DNA of 64,000 nt from Schistosoma haematobium (GCF_000699445.3 NC_067200.1:1240001-1304000), one strand, 5' to 3'; shown: positions 1 to 10,570, counted from the stretch's first letter. Numbers and translations: made by a program. The notes: generated by a model not told the origin, from the sequence alone.

Positions 1-289
1 CCTATAGGTTGTATCTCCTAATTTCTGCAGCAATTTGAAGGACTCTCACAGTCTCCCACATTGCACGATTATCCCACGTACCTAAATAAATGGTTGCTCT
101 GGTTGTCAAAAGGGTCATCGGCCTCTAAAGGAAGACTTTATTACTCCCAGAGCAGAGTTTAAAAATTTATATAATTTTTTTGGTTAGCGTTTTCTTATTG
201 AGTTAGTTTTCTACGAGATAGGATCGCTAACCTCATGCCAAACCCTACTCTTTTCTCTGGGTTTAAAAACTATCAGTACACCCGGAAGG
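1..289 (-). mobile_element. RTE/SR2-like LINE fragment (endonuclease start and 5' UTR)
   Basis: Read on the minus strand, positions 120-1 encode the start of an RTE apurinic-type endonuclease, with the same TIYLGTW-like start and HW region as the larger copy at 39,295. Positions 289-130 match the 5' untranslated region of that copy, including the blocks reading GAAAACTAACTC and GGTTAGCGA. It is truncated by the window edge and carries no intact frame, so it is a dead fragment. Similarity was judged by eye. Confidence 0.75.
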
Positions 290-679
290 AGAACACGGGG
301 AGTGAGATCAACTTCAATCAAAGAACTACGCATTGTGAATTGGTTGCCTAAACTGAAAAGATGGTATTCAACTGGCAAATTTTCGTTTGACAAGTAAATT
401 TGGAACCTCTCTCTTGTTTAAACCTGTTTTTAATTATCACATGCATCATCATTATTATTATTGAAAGAATTCAATGAGCTTTTTAAACAATACAATTTAT
501 AAGCAAAGATGGATAGTGGCTAGCAGTGGAATCCAGGACATACGCATAGTATGCAAATATGCCAATAAGAGACTGATGAATTTCAGTCCTAAAACATCAA
601 TGGGAAGATTCAAGTAAAAACAATATCAAGTGAATTAAACTTCACCCCATTGCACAAGCAAGTGGCTATCAGGACTCAG

Positions 680-734
680 TAGCTCAGTGGATAACGCGAT
701 GGCGTTTGAAGCGAACGTTACTGAGTTCGAGTCC
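680..734 (+). promoter_or_regulatory. Polymerase III internal promoter (A and B boxes) of SM-alpha copy 1
   Basis: An A-box-like TAGCTCAGTGG begins at 680 and a B-box-like GAGTTCGAGTCC lies at 723-734, with tRNA-like spacing. The same pair recurs in copy 2 at about 9332-9386. Transcription would run into the ribozyme 30 bases downstream. Confidence 0.75.
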
Positions 735-759
735 TTCGAGTGAACATCAACTCTGAGAT

Positions 760-820
760 GCAGGTACATCCAGCTGACGAGTCCCAAACAGGACGAAACG
801 CGCGTCCTGGATTCCACTGC
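760..820 (+). ncRNA. Hammerhead ribozyme (SM-alpha type), copy 1
   Basis: All core elements are present. CTGACGA is at 774-780, the stem II hairpin pairs GTCC (781-784) with GGAC (791-794), and GAAA is at 795-798. Stem III is the palindrome ACGCGCGT at 798-805, with the cleavage site after C806 (GTC). Stem I pairs ATCCAG (768-773) with CTGGAT (807-812), and outer GCAG (760-763) with CTGC (817-820). This is the self-cleaving ribozyme known from schistosome SM-alpha satellite. Its very short stem III is known in this family to favour activity as a dimer. Confidence 0.93.
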
Positions 821-1326
821 CAGCCACTATCCATCTTTGCTTTTAATACAATTTATGTTTTGACATGTACATCGATGTTTCATTATCAAGTTATTCATCC
901 TTCAACTTGAACTTTATTTATTTATTCCTTCGTATCAATCTCTCACACATACCTACACACTTACACACACACATACGATTTGTTACTCAGTTAAGTATTT
1001 CCATGTCGTTGAATTCTACACATGATTTGTAGTTAACCGACTCATTTTATCCTATTTTACACAAAAAATCAACATCCAAATATGATTGGTTTAACACAGT
1101 ATAATTCTGATTGTTAAAAAGCTATAATTTTGATTTTCCTTATTACCCTGAAGAAGACAAGTTAGCTGGACGAAACGTTGGAATTAGTTAAATTTCAATC
1201 GCTGAGAATATTTCAAATATAATTTTCACATATAATGACTTCTCTATACTCGACGCTCAATTACTGTCAAATTATTCGTTCTAATTTTGACGAATATTCG
1301 TATGGAGAGTTTAGAAGTTGTAAAGA

Positions 1327-1440
1327 ATTTTTGGTTAGCGTTATCTTAGTGAGTTAGTTTTCTACGGGATAGGGTCGCTAACCCCATGCCAAACCCTACT
1401 CCTTTCTCCGGGTTTGAAACTGGCAGTAGCCTCCGGCGGA
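1327..1440 (-). mobile_element. RTE 5' UTR fragment
   Basis: The minus strand matches the first part of the RTE copy at 39,121 onward: a CCGGAGG..CTACTGCC start, then GGTTAGCGACCC and GAAAACTAACTC. There is no coding sequence. The same fragment recurs at 9979-10092 inside the direct repeat. Confidence 0.7.
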
Positions 1441-1918
1441 ACAATGTAGTGTCAGTTATTATGCTAAGCCCATATACCTTATTCTAGCTTTCGGATATCC
1501 CATTCTATTCATTCTAATTGAGCCATACTTTGACCTTGTTATTTATTCGCTTATCAATCTAGACTGTTTTTATATGAGCGTATATGTGTGTGCCCTTCTC
1601 GTCCCATTAATCACATGTCTGTAGCTTATTTTTGTCTGACTATAGATATTGAGTAACGCTTGACTAAAATGGGAGTTGGCTTCCCAGCCATCTTCTCGCG
1701 TGTCATTTTGCTCTGCTCTGTTTCATTCGCTTCATATGCAAAATATATGTATTCACAAGTCAATTCTCATTATTCAACCTATTTAATTCCGTTATTGACT
1801 AAAGCGATTTGAGTCGACGATTATATACGAGAATAGGCGATAACAATCATTCGTACCCTCTGAATGGAGTCAGATCCACGGGCTACTGAAAGAACACGGG
1901 GAGTGACATCAACTTTTT

Positions 1919-2471
1919 CTAATTGGCCTACTGATACAATGACTATTGAATGATGTGCATTTAGGAATAAGATTTGAAAAGTTGAGTATTCTGTCTGATT
2001 CCCTTGATCGACTATAACATTACACCAAATTCTATCATTTCTGTTACATTCTGTGCAAACATTTAAAGTAAAATTTATTATTACTTCTTTAATCTCAGTG
2101 TAAATTATCTGACCATCTAATTAATAAAAACATATTTCTGTTGACCTCAGTTATTGACAGAAATATCAGTGATTATAACTGTGTTGTCGTCAGTCACCTC
2201 ACACCATCTCATTAATCAAATAATATGGTATTATTCTATATCATCTATTATGTATAGTGAGCGTAATATGAATCTTATTTAGAATAAAAAAACAACATCG
2301 CTTTCTAATAATAACTTGATAATTAGCCACACGTTCAGAAAATAGATGAGTGAAATTCTCATTTTTCAAAAGATTACTCCTTTCTATAAACAAAACGAAG
2401 TGAAAACAAATCTCTCGACTGCCAGTGCATAGAACGTCTTGCTCTAGCTGTGTGTAAACACTGTAGATATT
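1919..2471 (+). repeat. Dispersed repeat X, copy 1
   Basis: About 550 bp occurs here, inverted at 4017-4575, again in the + orientation at 10571-11120, and as a strongly diverged copy (in the orientation of 4017-4575) at 24,370-24,895. The inner ends flank the Gag/RTE segment as a local inverted repeat with a spacer of about 1.5 kb. No coding signal is seen. Confidence 0.85.
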
Positions 2472-2474
2472 CAC

Positions 2475-2696
2475 TATATAATTTCAGATGAGTTTAGTGT
2501 TTGTTTCCTCAGAGAATCATCCATCTCTCACTTGCTCAGTTTATCAATCTGTGCATCGCCCATTAATAATCCTGATTCTTTGAGACTCGACTAGTTAATA
2601 CTTCCTGTGTATATCGGTGATAAAATCCACATCACCTTCTGTGATTCATTTTATATCAATGTGACGGACAAACTCATCCTCATCCGATATAACGGT
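2475..2696 (+). repeat. Block inverted at 13248-13463
   Basis: The sequence from GATGAGTTTAGTG to ATCCGATAT is the reverse complement of 13,248-13,463 with few mismatches. It is the outer part of the inverted duplication; in the partner, about 790 extra bases separate it from the Gag fragment. Confidence 0.85.
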
Positions 2697-3232
2697 TGAA
2701 CATACACTCAGATCTCGATGCTCTTGCGAATTACATGGAAAAGTTGGAAATCTGGGCTATAACCAAGGACATTGTTGAGGATGTCAATATTGTGGCTCAT
2801 TTCCTTTCATTCACCAGAAAAGAAGCATACAACTAAATAAAGACATTGCCATCTCCTGACAAGCCGATTTCTCTTCGTTACGCAACTCTGAAGCAACTGC
2901 TACTAGACCATATAAAGTATACAAATTTAGAACGCCTTAAAAGCAGAAATTTTCTTGAAATGATTCGTCAGAACATCAGGAATCCCACAACATCACGTCG
3001 TCACAGTCCAGTGCTTAATCAAGGTTATTCAGATAACAATTCATTGAGTTGTGAGACAGTTCACAAAGATAAGCACAAGTTTGGTAAATGTTTGTTCTGT
3101 GACAAGTTTCACGCATATCATTCATGTGTATTTCGTAATTTGAAATGTTTTAAATGTGGTGAGATTGGACACATTCAGTTATTTTGTAACACTGTTGTTC
3201 ATTTTTGTGTAGTTCTCATCCTACTAAGTTGA
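2697..3232 (+). pseudogene. Ty3/gypsy-type Gag fragment with zinc knuckles
   Basis: The plus-strand frame, broken by a stop near 2837, encodes a Gag-like segment (DALANYMEKLEIW, then LPSPDKPISLRY). It is followed by two Cys/His clusters. The second, CFKCGEIGHIQLFC, is a canonical CX2CX4HX4C zinc knuckle that would bind RNA in the Gag particle; the first (CLFCDKFHAYHSC) is an unusual CX2CX3HX3HXC variant. The arrangement resembles Gag of schistosome gypsy-like elements. The frame ends within 50 bases, before sequence of an unrelated LINE (3283 onward), so no protease or polymerase follows. An inverted copy lies at 11,909-12,440. Confidence 0.75.
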
Positions 3233-3282
3233 CGATTTCTAATGATAGTTTATCTTTATACATTATATCGTAACGCATTACA

Positions 3283-3690
3283 CAGCAAGAGCAGCATATT
3301 TACAAATGAAGTCAAAACAACTGTCAACCAACACCAAGGTCAGGATTTTCAATACAAATGTCAAAACAATTCTACTGTATGGGGCAGAAATCTGGAGAAC
3401 TACGTAAGCCATCATCCAGAAGATACAAGTGATGATTAACAGTTGTCTACGTAAAATACTTCGGACCCGTTTGCAAGACATTATCAGCAACAACCTAATG
3501 TGGGAAAAAACAAACCAGATTTCAGCGGAGGAAGAAATAAAGAAGAAGCGCTGGAAGTGTATAGGGCACACATTGAAGAAAGCACCCAAGTGTGTCACAA
3601 AGAAAGTCTTAACTTGGAATTTTCAAAGCCAGTGAAGAGGAGAAAGACTGAAGAAAACATTAGGCTGAAAAAGTGCGACACATGATCCTA
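3283..3690 (+). pseudogene. RTE LINE C-terminal fragment
   Basis: The sequence corresponds to the last part of the RTE protein (same region as 41,755-42,160): [17 protein letters not shown], then [30 protein letters not shown] and RRWKWIGHT. The frame is shifted several times, so short pieces in different frames (3242-3439, 3429-3635, 3500-3685) each cover part. Its 5' border abuts the Gag fragment. An inverted copy is at 11,455-11,865. Confidence 0.8.
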
Positions 3691-3781
3691 ATAATAGTGA
3701 GGAAGATACATGTTTTTCATTTTGATTGTTTTGCAGGTGAATTAGGCCTAGATGAATCACATGTGTTAACTACACATATTA

Positions 3782-4035
3782 GTACACATCCATGATCCCG
3801 CACCCTGCGAGGCTCGAACCCAGGTCCTATCAGTCTCGCGTCAGGCCCTTAACCAACTAGACCAACGTTGTTATTGCCTAACATCAGCCAATCACGTTGT
3901 CGCGCCACCCTACACTGTTGTCTTCAGTGAGTTCTGGGTTAGAATCTCGCGGGGTGTGGGATCGCGGATACGCGGTGCTGAGGAGTCGCATACTAGGACG
4001 AAACGGCCGTACAGTTGAATGGCTACAGTGTTTAT
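3782..4035. mobile_element. tRNA-derived SINE with 5' inversion and hammerhead, copy A
   Basis: Positions 3782-3931 hold the tRNA-like body and 5' end on the minus strand (B box GGGTTCGAGCC reversed near 3812; 5' end CTCACTGAAGACAAC reversed at 3931). From 3932 the plus strand resumes inside the tRNA-like part and runs through a hammerhead: CTGAGGA 3978-3984, GAAA 4000-4003, palindromic ACGGCCGT 4003-4010, cleavage triplet GTA. Stem I is poor and stem II has one mismatch, so activity is doubtful. Head-to-head halves sharing part of the body look like the inversion produced by twin priming. Confidence 0.75.
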
Positions 4036-4575
4036 TCATAGCTGCAGCAATACCTTCTATGCACTGGTAGTCGAGAGATTTGTTTTCACTTCATTTTGTT
4101 TATAGAAAGTAGTAATCTTTTGAAAAATGAGAATTTCACTCATCTATTTTCTGAACGTGTGGCTAATTATCAAGTTATTATTAGAAAGCGATGTTGTTTT
4201 TTTATTCTAAATAAGATTCATATTACGCTCACTATACATAATAGATGATATAGAATAATACCATATTATTTGATTAATGAGATGGTGTGAGGTGACTGAC
4301 GACAACACAGTTATAATCACTGATATTTCTGTCAATAACTGAGGTCAACAGAAATATGTTTTTATTAATTAAATGGTCAGATAATTTACACTGAGATTAA
4401 AGAAGTAATAATAAATTTTACTTTAAATGTTTGCACAGAATGTAACAGAAATGATAGAATTTGGTGTAATGTTATAGTCGATCAAGGGAATCAGACAGAA
4501 TACTCAACTTTTCAAATCTTATTCCTAAATGCACATCATTCAATAGTCATTGTATCAGTAGGTCAATTGGAAAAC
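4017..4575 (-). repeat. Dispersed repeat X, copy 2 (inverted)
   Basis: This is the reverse complement of 1919-2471 with few mismatches. Its outer end joins the SINE hammerhead at about 4017. It matches 10,571-11,120 as well. Confidence 0.9.
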
Positions 4576-4579
4576 GTTG

Positions 4580-7155
4580 ATCAAACGAGATACATCTTTA
4601 AGTTGGTACATTTCATTTGCGATTGCGTGCACCCGTTTTCGTAGTTCTGCTTCGCAGTATATTTTCGCATAATGTCGATTTTTGTAAGGTCATTGTCCTC
4701 ATGTTGAATATAGATCAGATAGAGGCTAAAGTAATGAGTGGCATTTACAAATTGTCTAGTGAAGTGTGTTACTAAAATCAAGGTGAAATGAAATGTTGAA
4801 GAGCAGGACGTTCTCTTTTCGTGGGCTGTCATCTGTCAACTACGTTTGCCTGTGTTCTTGAGTCGAACTCCATTAGGATCAGTTACAGTTATTACAAGTT
4901 CCAATGGAAAGTTCGGTCTTTAGTTCAAGAGTTTATCATTCCACTAATGTGGACGTAATTATTTTCCCTGATTCAACTAAATCAATTGATATTGTTTAAT
5001 GAGTACAAAATTCAGTTTGATTGACAGCCATAAATGGAATTGTGTAAAACGCTGGTTTACAAATAAGGTTTTACACGAACGTTTTGTAGTGTGCTGAATG
5101 ATTATATGAAAACGTCTATCATCTGAAAATAATCTGTTCAATGATTCTACTAAAGAATCTGCGAATGTAACTCACTGATGGACATAGCGACCAGTGCACA
5201 GTGTGTAGTTCTTTGGTTATCAATATTTGGTACTTCACTCATTTGAAATACATTAAATGTTGGGTAACTAGAAACTGAAGGTGAGTTGAAAGACTCCATG
5301 TGTGTTGGACTGAATTTGTTTTGAGTGTTTCGAGGTAATTAGGACACATTATAGTAAGAATTCTCGTGAGAAATGAAAGGTAATGAGTGGAAGTGAGCAC
5401 ATCAACACAATTCTACCACATGACAACAAATTCACATGAGTCAATGATGCAATTAATCACAATCATATTTCTATCAACGAACGTAGATATTCATCTCACA
5501 ATGTATTACTTTACTCCACGACAGATAGGTCGTTCATTCAACTTCACTGAAGTTGACAACTGAAGTGAATCAGGATATGTTTGTAGACTAGATGGAGCAT
5601 AGTTCTAAATGAACTGAGGCGATCAGTTCGCTTACTGTGAATGTGATCAGTTGTCTTTGCATGAGATTATATGAATGACGACACATTATTTCATTAGTTA
5701 GTTGATTTTAATATTGATGTTTTTGTGTTAATGGAAATTTAATAATATTTTCACTACTTTTTTCAGATTTCTAAGGATTTGAGAGTAAATAAACTGAGAT
5801 GGGAGTGGATCGGCTCAATTAATTGTGAATATTGTAAAAGTTGTTTTTTATATTTTGATTTACACTGACCTACATGAACATTCATCTGTAAGCGTTATAT
5901 TACTTTCCATTTGTACCCAATTGTCACTATGCCAACACAGAAATTTGCTGTAAACTATCACACTAAATTACTTACTCATGTTATGCGTTGCGGAGGAGCA
6001 ACGGCGGCTCACTGGCACTCTCTATCCAACCCTGTCCTCAGCAGTCCTTTCCAGTTGTTTACAGTTGCTATTTATCCTTTTCACCTTCACCATGAGGCGT
6101 CAATATCCTTGCGAAAGAACATCCTTCAATCCTCATTCAGAGTTTAAATGGTTTTATTTGTTTAATCTAGTTGACATTGTTCAGCGAGGTTTGTTCCACG
6201 AGATTTGGTTGCTGATACCTGTTATGTGGTCATATTCTACTTTGTGTGCTGTCAGTTAGCACATCAGACAAGTTGGGTCATGAAAGTTCATCCATAATGA
6301 ACAATACTTTATTCAAAGAATATTGAAGCCAATCTGAACATTGGATTATGGAATGATTCGAATAATAGACAACTGAGAGTGTCTGGAATGAAATAAGAGT
6401 AGCTGTGTCTTTAATTCGATAACCGTCATAAATTTGCTGTAAACTATCATACTATCATACTAAACTGACCAAATTGTCATCGGAGTGTTGAGGAAGATTG
6501 TCCGAAGTAAAATCATAATGGTTTTCGTAATCTCACCATTCAAACGTTGATGTTTATGCAAAAATCAAACCAGCTTGGTTTATAAAGGGTCAAATAAAAG
6601 CGATTCGCAGTTCTATATTGGCACATCTTATTGATAGCGATCATGCCGTAGATAAATCGAAATCATTTCGAGTTATCTATCACACACATCTTATTACGTA
6701 ATGATGTTAATGTTTTGGTGTTGACTATTCCTATTCTATTTACCCACGTTTGTTTGACTTTCTATTTTCAACGTTTAACTACTGATAAAACTTTTGTTAT
6801 TGTATTTTATTATTCTTACTACTATCAGTTCACTTGTCTTCCTACTATCAACTTGTAATTTTACTTATTATGTGTAGTGATTTATTCTATTTCATTGTGT
6901 TTATTGACTCATATTGTCTTGAATGGTTTAACATTTATGTATAATAAAGTAAAGCCTGATGACGATCTAACTAAGCGTATTATTCTCTTTACTCTTTCTT
7001 ACTGAACATGAACACCGTTCATAATCAGTATCATTCAGTTGATATTGACCAAAGTGTTTCTCAATTGTGAAACGTTTGCAAATTCTGTTCATATGAAAAA
7101 CATTAGGTTCCGTGACACCAAAGCAGAGTAGCCTTATAAAAACGAACAATAAATA
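4580..7155 (+). other. CP391S-like intronic paralogue, no intact gene
   Basis: Positions about 5190-6290 resemble the intron 7/exon 8/intron 8 region of the gene at 14,723-21,126 (about 18,040-18,900), for instance TTGAAATACA and CAGAAATTTGCTGTA against CAGAGATTTGCTGTA. At the position equivalent to exon 8, a pyrimidine-rich acceptor ends at 5766. The frame that follows (5767-5822) reads about 19 residues including KLRWEWIG before a poor donor. I see no complete gene; this is most likely a decayed copy of part of the CP391S-like locus. The other short frames here have no recognisable content. Confidence 0.55.
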
Positions 7156-7962
7156 AGCTACATAATACTGAATACATTTTATTAACCTTGAAATATTTAC
7201 TCAAGATGTTCATATGAAGAACTTGATGTTTCCATTTACATTAATATAGAATTGTCTTATGAGAAATTGACAGTGATTTCATGGGATGAGCTCACTATTC
7301 CAATAACTATTGCTTCCGTGGATACAATGAACTGAACAAACACCCAAGTGAACCTTTATCAAACCCTAGTGAATAAGCTACATAATTACCCCAAAAATAC
7401 TGCGACTACATGTCATGATAATGAATAATAATAATAATTCGATAATAGGCCAAATATTAGTGGGACAATTTAATGTATAACTGAAAGCAATTCTGGTGTT
7501 CATGATTCCTCAAAATCACCCAACAAACATCGTTTATTCGATCACAGAATGTGACACTTGTGGAAACAATATTTTGGTTACTGTCGACATCTTTTTGGAG
7601 CGCAAAATTCACCATCACACTGCCAAGAATTATATTTTGCAATTATAACCACATCATGAATAGTTTAAGCTTCATCCGCTGAAATTATTATTCATTTACG
7701 AAAATGTAGACTGTTAATCATTCAACAGTAATTGACTCATTACGTTTAGTGTAAACACATTCACGTCCACTTCTCCCTGACTAATAAGAAACCTTTTGTC
7801 TATTTTGATCGCTAAATCTATTCAGAGCCAACTGTACAATGTGCCGGTCAAATGGGCTTTTCGTGACTGTTCGGAAGATACAATCCCACATTCAAAGATG
7901 ATGGAGTCGTCCGACAGGATTGATTTCAATAAACGTAAATTTAGATGTAAAAATGCAAATTT
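7156..7962 (+). repeat. Direct repeat, copy 1 (partner 13475-14282)
   Basis: About 807 bp is nearly identical to 13,475-14,282, from GCTACATAATACTGAATAC to AAAAATGCAAATTTAG. In the partner it ends 440 bp upstream of the start of the CP391S-like gene, so this may be a duplicated 5' flank. Here it is cut off at 7963 by an RTE fragment. Confidence 0.9.
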
Positions 7963-7964
7963 AG

Positions 7965-8384
7965 TGCTCTGTTTCTTTGTTTTGAAGGAGGCTTTGATGA
8001 TCCTTGGTCCATGAAATTCCCATCCTATAAGTGCATTTTGTGCTTATTTGCGCAGCATCATTGCAACACCTTGTGCGTTTGGGGCATTTTCTTCATCATG
8101 GCCAGATTATAACAGAAGCTCTCCTGAAGTTAGTCGTTGTTGTCCAACTTGCGTCCAATGTATTTCACTGATCCGAAGCACCTGTAGGTTGTATCTCGTA
8201 ATTTCTGCAGCGATTTGAAGGACTCTCACGGTCTCCCACATTGTACTAGTATCCCATGAACCTAAATAAATGGTTGCTCTGGTTGTTAAAAGGGAAATCG
8301 TGCTCATGAATTGCAAAGGAACTCAGCTTTCATTATGAGGCGTCATAGTTCCTCTAAAGGATGACTTTATGACTCCTAGAGAGA
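7965..8384 (-). pseudogene. RTE LINE endonuclease fragment
   Basis: On the minus strand, 8316-8107 encodes the start of an RTE endonuclease ([13 protein letters not shown], then [13 protein letters not shown]). The frame continues through a stop to GHDEENA and NALIGWEFHGP near 8010. It is broken and lacks the reverse transcriptase. It ends at a short GA run (8381-8395) next to the Penelope fragment. Confidence 0.8.
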
Positions 8385-8399
8385 GAGAGAGAGCACGAA

Positions 8400-9006
8400 A
8401 ATTAATGTGGTTAAAAATCTAATGAACAGAAGTACTAAGATTGTTACAGACGAGGAAGACCAACGAACTGAATTAAATAAAGTATTTTCTACTCTTAGGG
8501 ATAACAACTACCCAAAAAGTTTTTAAAGAAGATTATTAAAAATGAAAGAAAAGCTAAACTAGAAAGTATACGAAAAGAATGGAAGTACACCATAGTGAAA
8601 CATCAGAAGAAATCAAACGGCTTCTAAAGCAATATGATATAATAGTCTATTTTAGAGTGAATAACACATTAAAATGGACATTAGTTAAAGTGAAGGACAA
8701 GGTAGCAAAGCATGAACATCAGAACATTGTGTATGAGATTCACTGTCATGACTGTAATGCTACCTATGTTGGAGAAACATCCAGGCAATCGAATGTAAGA
8801 TTGAAGGAACACAAACAATGTTCCAAAATCCTCGGTTGATTTAAAGAAACTTGAAAATATGTCAGCGATAGTGTTACATGCGTTAGAAACAAGACAAAAG
8901 AATACTTTTGAAGGGACTAAAATACTTCAGAAAGGTTTAAACACCCATAAAGAAAGATTGACAGCAGAAAGGCTGCTTATATGGGCGAACAAGAACAGCC
9001 TAAACT
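8400..9006 (+). pseudogene. Penelope-like element, GIY-YIG endonuclease C-terminus
   Basis: The clear part runs from 8579 to 9006 with one break near 8838. It reads IVYEIHCHDCNATYVGETSR (GIY-YIG motif in the form VYEI...YVG, followed by the conserved Arg), then RLKEHKQ. After the break come SAIVLHALET, FEGTKIL and RLTAERLLIWANKNSLN before a stop at 9004-9006. This is the usual C-terminal endonuclease of Penelope-like retroelements, which nicks target DNA. Upstream (8400-8578) lie remains of the reverse transcriptase linker with several stops. The sequence after the stop is the start of the direct repeat (8999 onward). Confidence 0.8.
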
Positions 9007-9151
9007 GAAAAGATGGTATTCAACTGGCAAATTTTCGTTTGACAAGTAAATTTGGAACCTCTCTCTTGTTTAAACCTGTTTTTAATTATCACATGCATCA
9101 TCATTATTATTATTGAAAGAATTCAATGAGCTTTTTAAACAATACAATTTA

Positions 9152-9495
9152 TAAGCAAAGATGGATAGTGGCTAGCAGTGGAATCCAGGACATACGCATA
9201 GTATGCAAATATGCCAATAAGAGACTGATGAATTTCAGTCCTAAAACATCAATGGGAAGATTCAAGTAAAAACAATATCAAGTGAATTAAACTTCACCCC
9301 ATTGCACAAGCAAGTGGCTATCAGGACTCAGTAGCTCAGTGGATAACGCGATGGCGTTTGAAGCGAACGTTACTGAGTTCGAGTCCTTCGAGTGAACATC
9401 AACTCTGAGATGCAGGTACATCCAGCTGACGAGTCCCAAACAGGACGAAACGCGCGTCCTGGATTCCACTGCCAGCCACTATCCATCTTTGCTTT
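9152..9495 (+). mobile_element. SM-alpha-type element, copy 2
   Basis: The element body is nearly identical to 500-843, including the terminal inverted repeat (9152-9189 against 9457-9494) and the polymerase III boxes. It was probably carried along by the segmental duplication rather than inserted separately, because the flanks match too. Confidence 0.85.
9412..9472 (+). ncRNA. Hammerhead ribozyme (SM-alpha type), copy 2
   Basis: Every position of the 760-820 ribozyme is preserved here: CTGACGA, the GTCC/GGAC stem II, GAAAC, palindromic ACGCGCGT, the GTC cleavage triplet and the ATCCAG/CTGGAT stem I. Confidence 0.93.
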
Positions 9496-9978
9496 TAATA
9501 CAATTTATGTTTTGACATGTACATCGATGTTTCATCATCAAGTTATTCATCCTTCAACTTGAACTTTATTTATTTATTCCTTCGTATCAATCTCTCACAC
9601 ATACCTACACACTCACACACACACATACGATTTGTTACTCAGTTAAGTATTTCCATGTCGTTGAATTCTACACATGATTTGTAGTTAACCGACTCATTTT
9701 ATCCTATTTTACACAAAAATCAACATCCAAATATGATTGGTTTAACACAGTATAATTCTGATTGTTAAAAAGCTATAATTTTGATTTTCCTTATTACCCT
9801 GAAGAAGACAAGTTAGCTGGACGAAACGTTGGAATTAGTTAAATTTCAATCGCTGAGAATATTTCAAATATAATTTTCACATATAATGACTTCTCTATAC
9901 TCGACGCTCAATTACTGTCAAATTATTCGTTCTAATTTTGACGAATATTCGTATGGAGAGTTTAGAAGTTGTAAAGAA

Positions 9979-10092
9979 TTTTTTGGTTAGCGTTATCTTA
10001 GTGAGTTAGTTTTCTACGGGATAGGGTCGCTAACCCCATGCCAAACCCTACTCCTTTCTCCGGGTTTGAAACTGGCAGTAGCCTCCGGCGGA
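9979..10092 (-). mobile_element. RTE 5' UTR fragment, duplicate
   Basis: Same fragment as 1327-1440, duplicated within the larger direct repeat. Confidence 0.65.
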
Positions 10093-10570
10093 ACAATGTA
10101 GTGTCAGTTATTATGCTAAGCCCATATACCTTATTCTAGCTTTCGGATATCCCATTCTATTCATTCTAATTGAGCCATACTTTGACCTTGTTATTTATTC
10201 GCTTATCAATCTAGACTGTTTTTATATGAGCGTATATGTGTGTGCCCTTCTCGTCCCATTAATCACATGTCTGTAGCTTATTTTTGTCTGACTATAGATA
10301 TTGAGTAACGCTTGACTAAAATGGGAGTTGGCTTCCCAGCCATCTTCTCGCGTGTCATTTTGCTCTGCTCTGTTTCATTCGCTTCATATGCAAAATATAT
10401 GTATTCACAAGTCAATTCTCATTATTCAACCTATTTAATTCCGTTATTGACTAAAGCGATTTGAGTCGACGATTATATACGAGAATAGGCGATAACAATC
10501 ATTCGTACCCTCTGAATGGAGTCAGATCCACGGGCTACTGAAAGAACACGGGGAGTGACATCAACTTTTT

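Larger units (their letters stand above)
500..843 (+). mobile_element. SM-alpha-type SINE-like element with hammerhead ribozyme, copy 1
   Basis: This has the features of the schistosome SM-alpha family: a tRNA-like polymerase III promoter (680-734) followed by a hammerhead ribozyme (760-820). The element is bracketed by an imperfect inverted repeat. Positions 500-537 are nearly the reverse complement of 805-842 (GCAAAGATGGATAGTGGC against GCCACTATCCATCTTTGC). The left part, 500-537, therefore looks like an inverted fragment of the ribozyme-bearing 3' end. It codes for no protein and would need another element's machinery to move. Copy 2 lies at 9152-9495. Confidence 0.85.
347..2440 (+). repeat. 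Direct segmental duplication, copy 1 (partner 8999-11090)
   Basis: About 2.1 kb is repeated almost base for base at 8999-11090, offset about 8,652, with only scattered single-base changes, for example one A fewer in the A-run near 1070. It contains an SM-alpha element, a Penelope-like 3' region, a piece of RTE 5' UTR (1327-1440), and about 480 bp (1441-1918) in which I recognise nothing. In copy 2 this block directly follows the Penelope GIY-YIG reading frame, so the first part of the block (up to about 1300) is probably Penelope 3' sequence into which SM-alpha inserted. Confidence 0.9.

Noticed and set aside
672..740. A tRNA-like sequence upstream of the SM-alpha hammerhead
   Set aside because: There is no acceptor-stem pairing consistent with a mature tRNA, and it is part of the repeated element.
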